A stretch of DNA of 7,764 nucleotides from contig JAAYGJ010000162.1 of assembly GCA_012727745.1 (NCBI GenBank), positions 1 to 7,764 of the forward strand, read 5' to 3'. A program made the translations under genes and the position numbers. Shown here piece by piece: positions 1-4,638 of this stretch. The notes below the pieces were generated by a model, which did no database searches, was not told where the DNA came from, and worked only from the letters and a program-made list of their open reading frames with translations. This DNA is from Clostridia bacterium (lineage in GTDB: Bacteria > Bacillota > DSM-521 > Neomoorellales > Neomoorellaceae). Every line of letters starts with the position of its first letter. The stretch's first letter is position 1.

Positions 1-1
1 A

Positions 2-433
2 GTGATGGCCGGCAGCGCTGTGGGGATAATGCAGAAAGGCGATGTGCTGGAACGGGACTTAGTTGAGGTAGGAGGCAAGGGTTTCCTGCCGATGGTGGTT
101 ACAGTTACTTCGGATGATAAACAATTTAATTTCAATAAAGCGCTGTTATTAACAAGCTCCGGAGCGAGTGAGAAGCTGACCGTCACCGTCCGGGCTGAGC
201 AGCCCGGAGAGTATAACAGCCGGATCTATGTAGGCATGTTCCTGCCTGTCCTGCCGCCGGGCTTGATTTACTGGTTGGCGTGCTTAAATTACTGGCTGGC
301 TCTAGCGGTAGTCTCGCTGCTGCCGGGACTGCCCCTGTGTTTATGGCCGCTGCTGGATGGGCGTTTACGCCGGCAGGCGGCCCGCGACGGGCGCAAGTTT
401 ATCTACCGGCTGGCCAACCGCTTTGTTCTATAA
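2..433 (+). CDS. C-terminal part of a membrane-anchored extracytoplasmic protein (5' end outside window)
   Basis: The frame is open to the left edge, so the true start is probably upstream; the GTG at 2 and ATG at 5 are only the first possible starts inside the window. Residues 1-80 are a polar, beta-rich stretch (VGGKGFLPMVVTVTSDD, then LTVTVRAEQPGEYNSRIYVG) that reads like an Ig-like extracytoplasmic domain. Residues 79-118 are strongly hydrophobic, with one or two membrane segments containing LPPGLIYWLACLNYWLAL. A basic tail (DGRLRRQAARDGRKF) follows, consistent with a cytoplasmic C-terminus. From memory, proteins of this build sit beside SipW-type signal peptidases and TasA-like secreted proteins, which fits the two secreted genes downstream; that is inference. 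A strong terminator lies 56 bases after the stop, so it is probably the last gene of an upstream transcript. Confident as coding, unsure of family. Confidence 0.7.
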   Translation: MMAGSAVGIMQKGDVLERDLVEVGGKGFLPMVVTVTSDDKQFNFNKALLLTSSGASEKLTVTVRAEQPGEYNSRIYVGMFLPVLPPGLIYWLACLNYWLALAVVSLLPGLPLCLWPLLDGRLRRQAARDGRKFIYRLANRFVL

Positions 434-488
434 AATCCTAGCCCCTCACAATACCTTTAACAATTGAAACATAAAAGCGCAGCCTAGA

Positions 489-518
489 CCTTGCTGTCGC
501 GGGACGGCGGGGTTTTTT
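489..518 (+). terminator. Rho-independent terminator after the membrane protein gene
   Basis: The arms 489-498 (CCTTGCTGTC) and 503-512 (GACGGCGGGG) pair along all ten positions when G-U wobbles are allowed, closing a GCGG tetraloop, and six T follow at 513-518. This ends the transcript from the left and insulates the gene at 746. Confidence 0.88.
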
Positions 519-613
519 GCTATTTATCCCGGCAATATACCACTAAAGTGTAGCTTACTATGTACCCCCGGTGCCACCCGGGAGCTACCGCAGTCTAACA
601 ATGTTTTCTCCGG

Positions 614-658
614 CCGGTAGCTGTAAAATTATGCTCCGGTAGCGGGCAAGATTATGCC
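614..658 (+). repeat. Imperfect tandem direct repeat, two units of 22-23 bp
   Basis: Unit 1 (614-635) and unit 2 (636-658) both begin CCGGTAGC and end ATTATGC plus a pyrimidine, with a variable middle; unit 2 is one base longer. The CGGTAGC core of each can pair with GCTACCG at 584-590, so two competing stems are possible. They could be tandem protein-binding sites or an RNA switch; the sequence does not decide. Confidence 0.6.
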
Positions 659-731
659 CAGGGTCAATGTAGAACTTGAGGGGGTATTTTATGATTAAGT
701 CAGAGGTGCGCATCGTAATACAACATTACTT

Positions 732-745
732 AGGGGGTAGAGGTT
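732..745 (+). promoter_or_regulatory. Ribosome binding site deciding the TTG start at 746
   Basis: AGGGGG at 732-737, followed by TAGAGG at 738-743, lies at suitable distance from TTG 746. The protein beginning there has a classic signal peptide (MKKSLLLVV), which supports the TTG over any later start. Confidence 0.65.
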
Positions 746-1303
746 TTGAAGAAGAGTTTGCTTTTAGTAGTGTCCCTGCTGGCTATTGCCTCGCTGCTGG
801 CAGTAGCGGCCTATACCACTGCTCAGGTTAACAGTGATGCAGAGTTTACTATTGTGAATACTGACGAAGCTTTGCTGGCTTTAATCCCTAGCGAAGTCCA
901 TAATGCGGCCTTTCTTTCCGGAGGCTCTAATGCTCAGACACTAAAAATCGATTGGGACAAAGGTTTTCATAACGAGGACTTTGGTATTCAGCCTAATAGC
1001 ACCTATCAGTGGGATAATTTATTTACTGTAAGGAATAACTCTGAAAATGACGTCCATGTGAAGATTTATTTAGACCCAGATTATACCGACACTACTCTCA
1101 ATGTCTTTTACGCAAATGCCAGAGTAGCAACACGTTGGCAAAATATAGCTGGGGAACCCCTTGAATTTGATTTAGGGGCTGGGGAAGAAACTGCAATTAG
1201 CACCAAACTTACGAGTGGTGATGGCATGGCTATGAAAGCCAAAACAGTCAAATTCAAGATGATAGTTGAAGCTACGGCTATTGGCGGTAGCATAGCCGAA
1301 TAG
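746..1303 (+). CDS. Small secreted protein, TasA/camelysin- or DUF1102-like
   Basis: A 185-residue protein. Residues 1-27 form a signal peptide: two Lys, a long hydrophobic core, then AAYTTAQ, of the kind processed by SipW-type signal peptidases. The mature part is beta-rich and acidic without other membrane segments. Two stretches recur in the downstream SLH protein: SDAEFTIVNTDEALLALIP (30-48) and FGIQPNSTYQWDNLFTVRN (79-97), followed by an alternating VHVKIYLD strand. This marks a shared domain. TasA-like proteins form extracellular fibres in Bacilli; a similar structural or surface role is inferred and the family name is tentative. The start is TTG with a good ribosome site. The gene is flanked by terminators, so it is probably its own transcript. 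Its GC content is low, about 38-42% in two 60-base lines counted at 841 and 961, against 52-65% in lines counted in the next gene. Confidence 0.8.
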   Translation: MKKSLLLVVSLLAIASLLAVAAYTTAQVNSDAEFTIVNTDEALLALIPSEVHNAAFLSGGSNAQTLKIDWDKGFHNEDFGIQPNSTYQWDNLFTVRNNSENDVHVKIYLDPDYTDTTLNVFYANARVATRWQNIAGEPLEFDLGAGEETAISTKLTSGDGMAMKAKTVKFKMIVEATAIGGSIAE

Positions 1304-1345
1304 TTATGCTACCTTGTAACTAAGAACGTCAGTTATTGAGTAACT

Positions 1346-1402
1346 AAAGCAGCTCCCTGGTAATAGTGGATTCAGTTTCCTGAAACCGGGGAGCTGTTTT
1401 AT
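1346..1402 (+). terminator. Long intrinsic terminator after the small secreted-protein gene
   Basis: Arms 1350-1361 (CAGCTCCCTGGT) and 1385-1396 (ACCGGGGAGCTG) pair over 12 positions with one G-U wobble, extended by AAA/TTT on the outside. An inner hairpin TTCAG/CTGAA (1371-1375, 1380-1384) caps the top, and TTTTAT follows at 1397-1402. A smaller AGTTA/TAACT hairpin sits just upstream at 1331-1345. Confidence 0.85.
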
Positions 1403-1411
1403 AAAGCGGGA

Positions 1412-1438
1412 TTTACAGTTACTTCCCCTGTTCAAAAT
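1412..1438 (+). promoter_or_regulatory. Weak candidate sigma-A promoter for the SLH protein gene
   Basis: TTTACA at 1412-1417 resembles a -35 box and CAAAAT at 1433-1438 a -10 box, but the 15-base spacer is short. It is offered because a strong terminator ends just before it, so the next gene needs its own promoter. Confidence 0.25.
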
Positions 1439-1510
1439 AGCTTGCTGCAGGTGAACTTAAGGCCAGCTTTTAGGGCAAGCGTTTGTTATTACTACCGGAG
1501 AGGAGGGGGG

Positions 1511-3202
1511 ATGTTGCGCAAGAGCGCTTTATTCAGACAACTGCAGGCTGCTAAAACGAGAAAAGCGGTAATTTTAGGGGTTATTCTACTGGTGGTGGTC
1601 AGCCTGGCAGGGGCGATGGCTGTTACCGGGGCTACGCCGGCCAGCGGGTCGGATTTGGCGGTGGTTACCAGTGACCCGGCGCTGATTGCTATTGAGCCTA
1701 CGGTAGACGGTCCTTTTACCCTGCCTGACGGTAGCGTTATTAATCTGGTGGGCTATGCCGACGGCAACTGCCGTATCGGGCCTAACGGGGAGTTGCTGTT
1801 TGATTTTACCAGGGGTGCAGGTGGCGGCAGCTTCGGTTTCCAGCCCGGCAGCTGCTACGAGTTCGACATGCTGTTCCGGATTTATAACAAGGTGGACAGA
1901 GAGGTTTATGTTAACATTGCCGCTGAGGATATGGGCGCCTGCCGCGATTACCTTTTTATTGGCAGCCAGCACAGCACTAGCCTGGCAAAGGATTTTACGC
2001 CGGGAGAACCGGATTCTTACCCCTGGCCCGCTGAGCTGCCGGCGATGGAGCCCGATAAGGAGCCGGATAGGGAGAGGTACAAAGAAATAGCGCCCGGGGA
2101 TTTCATCTGGGTGTCTATCCATTTTGACATCCCGGCTGAGGCAGCATTAACTGAAGTAAGCGGCAAATTAATTATCAGTGCCTGGGCCAAGTTGGAAGAC
2201 GACGATAACGGCGATAACGGTGGCGATGACAACGGGCATTACGACGGCGGTGGCAGTGACAATGGTGGGCCGCCGGTGGCTAACGTACCCCAGGGCGCCT
2301 TCATCGCCCGCTGGCCGGGACATATACCGCTGGTAGAGGGTGCTTTGAAACTGGAGGAACCGCAGGATACATTTACCATACCGTTGACAGTTGACTCTGA
2401 TATATTAATAAAAGCAAAAGCCCTGGGGCTGGAGCCGCGGGTTTATATCTGGAATGAAAAGTACGAAAAATGGGTGGCCCTGGCATCTTATCCCCAGAGC
2501 GATGGCACGGTCAAAGCCATCAACGACGGCGGCTATACGGGCTGGACAGCTGTCTTCGCCGTACGCCAACCGCGCTTCCTGGACCTCCATCCTGGCGACT
2601 GGTACGAGCCGGTATTAAACCGTGCCAACGGCATGGCTTTACTGGAGGGCTTCGCAGCCGCTAACGGAGCAGCCGGGGAGCTGGAACGCCTGGCAAAGCC
2701 TCAGGCTATTATGACCCGGGCCGAGTTCGTAGCCATGGTTACCCGTGCTCTGGGACTGGTTGTTGAAGGCGAACAAAAAATGTACAACATCCTGCGGCCG
2801 GTTGCGGCCGGCAGTGCTACTGCAGTGCTAGCAAGATGCTATTTCGATGCTGACCAGGTTCCCACCTGGTGCCGGCAGGCAATCGCTACGGCCTTTAATT
2901 CGGGCCTTCTCGATGGCGTAGAGGGAATGGAATATGACTTTTGCTCAGACCTACCAATCAGCAGGCTCCAGGCAGCGGTTATTATCAGCAACGCTTTGCA
3001 AAAGATACCTGGCAACGGCGCTCGCACAGTTGATCTTAACAACTTTGCCGATTTCAACCAGGAGTCATCCTGGGCCAATGGTAAAGTAGTGGAGGGTGTT
3101 CTGGCCGGCGATGCCGATGGAAGTTTGCGTCCAAATGACGCCCTCACCCGGGCCGAGGCTTATACCCTGTTTATGCGGCTATTGCGCCAGCTGGGCTGGT
3201 AA
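1511..3202 (+). CDS. S-layer-homology surface protein with N-terminal TasA/DUF1102-like domain
   Basis: A 563-residue exported, wall-bound protein. The ATG at 1511 directly follows AGGAGGGGGG (1501-1510); a TTG at 1442 would add 23 residues without a ribosome site, and TTG 1514 is an alternative with better spacing. Residues 18-40 are a hydrophobic export segment. Residues 45-230 repeat the pattern of the upstream small protein: SDLAVVTSDPALIAIEP, then FGFQPGSCYEFDMLFRIYN, then VYVNI. Residues 229-253 are an Asp/Asn/Gly-rich linker. Residues 256-352 form a beta domain like those preceding SLH repeats in other Firmicutes. Three SLH repeats follow at about 355-415, 443-498 and 510-563, with MTRAEFVAMVTRAL and LTRAEAYTLFMRLL as hallmarks. 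SLH repeats bind pyruvylated secondary wall polymer. Six Cys (87, 115, 144, 443, 454, 478) are many for a surface protein. A role anchoring or nucleating the small protein is inference. Confidence 0.88.
   Translation: MLRKSALFRQLQAAKTRKAVILGVILLVVVSLAGAMAVTGATPASGSDLAVVTSDPALIAIEPTVDGPFTLPDGSVINLVGYADGNCRIGPNGELLFDFTRGAGGGSFGFQPGSCYEFDMLFRIYNKVDREVYVNIAAEDMGACRDYLFIGSQHSTSLAKDFTPGEPDSYPWPAELPAMEPDKEPDRERYKEIAPGDFIWVSIHFDIPAEAALTEVSGKLIISAWAKLEDDDNGDNGGDDNGHYDGGGSDNGGPPVANVPQGAFIARWPGHIPLVEGALKLEEPQDTFTIPLTVDSDILIKAKALGLEPRVYIWNEKYEKWVALASYPQSDGTVKAINDGGYTGWTAVFAVRQPRFLDLHPGDWYEPVLNRANGMALLEGFAAANGAAGELERLAKPQAIMTRAEFVAMVTRALGLVVEGEQKMYNILRPVAAGSATAVLARCYFDADQVPTWCRQAIATAFNSGLLDGVEGMEYDFCSDLPISRLQAAVIISNALQKIPGNGARTVDLNNFADFNQESSWANGKVVEGVLAGDADGSLRPNDALTRAEAYTLFMRLLRQLGW
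2198..2269 (+). repeat. Asp/Asn/Gly-rich coding micro-repeat (domain linker)
   Basis: Degenerate GAT-AAC-GGC-type triplets encode residues 230-253, almost all D, N or G. The stretch separates the N-terminal domain from the pre-SLH domain. It is a flexible, possibly calcium-binding linker; repetitive coding of this type may vary in length between strains. Confidence 0.55.
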
Positions 3203-3237
3203 GCTGCCAACAGCCTGTTTTTGGCATGAAGCAATAT

Positions 3238-3294
3238 CCGGGATAAAAATGGCATGCCGGGGCAGGTTTTGCTCCTTCCCCGGCATTATCCCGG
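3238..3294. repeat. Nested inverted repeat between SLH gene and zinc-ribbon gene
   Basis: The inner stem TGCCGGGG (3255-3262) with CCCCGGCA (3278-3285) and the outer stem CCGGGATAA (3238-3246) with TTATCCCGG (3286-3294) are both perfect. The right-hand arms are contiguous and the left ones are separated by eight bases. There is no T-run after it, so it is an atypical terminator at best; it could act in RNA processing or as a DNA site. A small TGCCAA/TTGGCA hairpin (3205-3210, 3221-3226) precedes it. Confidence 0.6.
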
Positions 3295-3333
3295 GCAACT
3301 TGGAATGCCTAAAAGTATAAAGAAGGTAAGCAT

Positions 3334-3552
3334 ATGTTTAAGAAATTTTGTCCGCGCTGCAAGAAGTTTTCTTATTCAGCCACGAGGGGGAGCAAATGGA
3401 TTTGTCCTACCTGCGGCTATGATTTAACTGACAAACCTGTATTGCCCCTGGAGGCAACTGACAGGGGCGGAGGATACCGGCCTTGCTTATTAACCCTGTT
3501 GCGAAGCGAAGTGTATAGAGGCGGGAACGCAGATAAGAGTGCTAAAAAATAG
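3334..3552 (+). CDS. Small zinc-ribbon protein of unknown function
   Basis: A 72-residue protein with two CxxC knuckles: CPRC (residues 6-9) and CPTC (24-27), followed by GYDL. This is the layout of a single zinc ribbon binding one Zn2+. The C-terminal half (about 31-72) has no recognisable motif and ends in a basic tail (NADKSAKK). A good ribosome site (AAGAAGG) lies upstream of the ATG. It is flanked by stem-loops on both sides and looks monocistronic. A nucleic-acid or protein-binding adaptor role would fit such ribbons, but nothing here shows the partner. The paired CxxC motifs and the ribosome site make a real gene likely despite its length. Confidence 0.7.
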   Translation: MFKKFCPRCKKFSYSATRGSKWICPTCGYDLTDKPVLPLEATDRGGGYRPCLLTLLRSEVYRGGNADKSAKK

Positions 3553-3574
3553 GTATTGATACTATATTAACATC

Positions 3575-3610
3575 AGGCCTGTCTTTGACCGGGTGGTCGA
3601 GGGCAGGCTT
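3575..3610 (+). terminator. Terminator-like hairpin after the zinc-ribbon gene
   Basis: Arms 3575-3590 and 3595-3610 pair over 16 positions, several as G-U, around a GGGT loop. The tail (AGCTTATT) is only partly T-rich, so termination may be incomplete. Confidence 0.6.
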
Positions 3611-3614
3611 AGCT

Positions 3615-3686
3615 TATTGCCGGCGGTGTTGAAACGCTCCGCAGGCAACCTGCCTTCATCGGCAGCAAGCCGGGCAATATACTTTT
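3615..3686 (+). other. Second structured RNA element, branched stem-loop with T-run
   Basis: The closing stem is TATTGCC (3615-3621) with GGCAATA (3673-3679), continued by GGC/GCC with one bulged G. Inside, GCAGG/CCTGC (3641-3645, 3649-3653) and CTGCC/GGCAG (3650-3654, 3661-3665) are mutually exclusive. TTTT follows at 3683-3686. It lies upstream of the operon promoter, so it would be transcribed only from the left: a second terminator, a 3'-UTR element or a small RNA. It matched no riboswitch or tRNA pattern I know. Confidence 0.45.
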
Positions 3687-3700
3687 GCAGGAGAAATACC

Positions 3701-3727
3701 TTTAGTGTCGAACAGATATCATATAAT
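3701..3727 (+). promoter_or_regulatory. Probable promoter of the six-gene DRTGG/H-cluster operon
   Basis: A perfect TATAAT -10 box lies at 3722-3727. The best -35 candidate, TTTAGT at 3701-3706, is poor and gives a 15-base spacer, so an activator or an unusual -35 is possible. It follows two terminator-like structures and sits about 40-75 bases before the candidate starts of the first gene. Confidence 0.5.
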
Positions 3728-3766
3728 AGCCTATCTTTGTTATAAGCAAATGTTTTGCCTGGCTTA

Positions 3767-4198
3767 ATGCCGCATTATTTCTTCTCCTGGGAGGAATATG
3801 TCCTGTTAAAATTACGCGAAGTGAAGGAACTGCTAGAGGCTGAAGTCTTTACCGGTGAGGATAAGCTTGACTTAGAGGTTGAGTCAGGTTTTGGTTCTGA
3901 CCTGATGAGCGATGTGCTGGCTTTTGCCCGGGGCAAGGTTATTCTATTGACTGGTTTGACCAACAACCATGTTATTAATACGGCGACCATGGTTGATGCT
4001 GTAGCCGTCGTATTTGTACGGGGCAAAAGACCAGGTCCCGAACTGATAGCTGCTGCTGAAAAAATTGGCCTGCCCTTGCTTGGTACTCGCTTTATCATGT
4101 TTAGTAGTTGTGGCCGCCTGTACCAGGCCGGTCTGAAAGGTTGTTCTGAACTGCGGGTCGGAGAGAACCTGGCTGGAGAGACAGATGAAGAGAAATAG
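3767..4198 (+). CDS. DRTGG-domain protein (first copy)
   Basis: DRTGG domains (Pfam PF07085) are small alpha/beta domains of unknown ligand, found alone or with CBS domains and phosphotransacetylases; a sensory role is usually assumed. Visible family features, numbered from ATG 3767, are LREVKELLEAEV near the start, GFGSDLMSDVLAFARG (41-56), the central VAVVFVRGKRP where the second copy has VVITGGR, and GLPLLGTRF (101-109). The paralogue at 5939 shares G-x-x-SDL-x-SD and GLPLL. The start is uncertain. ATG 3767 and TTG 3755 lack ribosome sites, whereas GGGAGG at 3789-3794 sits 8 bases before an in-frame CTG at 3803, which would give the usual N-terminus (LLKLREV). The reported start is therefore the conventional choice. 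The 3' end overlaps the next gene by 14 bases, implying translational coupling. Confidence 0.85.
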   Translation: MPHYFFSWEEYVLLKLREVKELLEAEVFTGEDKLDLEVESGFGSDLMSDVLAFARGKVILLTGLTNNHVINTATMVDAVAVVFVRGKRPGPELIAAAEKIGLPLLGTRFIMFSSCGRLYQAGLKGCSELRVGENLAGETDEEK

Positions 4199-4622
4199 TA
4201 AGCAGCCGCTGGAAATAGTTATCCCCATCAAAATGAAGGATTTTAAGGCCGGCGGTGATGGGGCAGCGCGTATAAAGCAGGTGCTGCAAAAAATTGGTTT
4301 TCCTCCTGATATAATTCGCCGGGTAGCCATAGCCGCCTATGAAGCGGAGATGAATATTGTGATCAATTCCCTGGGTGGCGAAATAAAGGCTACAGTTAGC
4401 ACAGATGTTATTACTATAATAGCCAGAGATTACGGTCCGGGTATCCCTGACATAGAGCTGGCCATGCAGGAGGGTTATTCAACGGCGCCAAGAGAAATAC
4501 AGGAAATGGGTTTCGGAGCTGGTATGGGCTTGCCCAATATTCGCCGCTGCGCTGACCGGATGACAGTTGAATCGAAACAGGGACAGGGAACGACCATAAC
4601 AATAGAAATTTATAATCGTTGA
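4185..4622 (+). CDS. RsbW/RsbT-like GHKL ATPase (anti-sigma-factor-type serine kinase)
   Basis: A 145-residue stand-alone HATPase_c domain, the normal size for RsbT/RsbW/SpoIIAB-type kinases, which phosphorylate Ser or Thr of partner proteins or bind sigma factors. The Bergerat-fold motifs are all visible: N-box E53-x3-N57 (YEAEMNIVIN), G1 DYGPGIPD (82-89), and G2 GFGAGMGLPNIRR (109-121). Mg- and ATP-binding residues therefore look intact. There is no dimerisation or phospho-accepting His domain, so it is not a normal sensor histidine kinase. The ATG at 4185 follows GGAGAGACAG and overlaps the preceding DRTGG gene by 14 bases; the next gene starts 16 bases after its stop. Context suggests it is the output or input kinase of a switch read by the H-cluster protein. 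No STAS-domain antagonist or sigma factor is in the window, so its partner is unknown. Confidence 0.85.
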   Translation: MKRNSKQPLEIVIPIKMKDFKAGGDGAARIKQVLQKIGFPPDIIRRVAIAAYEAEMNIVINSLGGEIKATVSTDVITIIARDYGPGIPDIELAMQEGYSTAPREIQEMGFGAGMGLPNIRRCADRMTVESKQGQGTTITIEIYNR

Positions 4623-4638
4623 TAAAGGCGGTGGCGCC

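Larger units (their letters stand above)
519..745 (+). other. Non-coding leader with repeats upstream of the small secreted-protein gene
   Basis: No convincing gene lies here. It holds a small hairpin (567-571 with 578-582), an inverted repeat (583-590 AGCTACCG with 615-622 CGGTAGCT), a tandem direct repeat (614-635 and 636-658) and a short hairpin GGGCA/TGCCC (645-648 region with 655-659). No clear sigma-A promoter was found; TACTAT at 556-561 is the best -10 candidate and has no good -35. A 46-codon frame opens at ATG 691 behind GAGGGGG and overlaps the next gene out of frame. The density of structure suggests a regulated 5' leader, which is inference. Confidence 0.5.

Noticed and set aside
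541..690. Cyclic-di-GMP or cobalamin riboswitch in the leader
   Set aside because: Fragments such as CTCCGGTAGCGGG recall the 3' part of GEMM RNAs, but the conserved cores (GGCAAACC region, GCCACTG) are missing.
1586..2122. 178-codon antisense ORF inside the SLH gene
   Set aside because: It is a shadow of the well-supported SLH reading frame. It has no ribosome site or domain.
3615..3680. tRNA gene
   Set aside because: The length is near 70, but there is no T-loop GTTCGA-type motif, no acceptor stem of the right layout and no anticodon arm.
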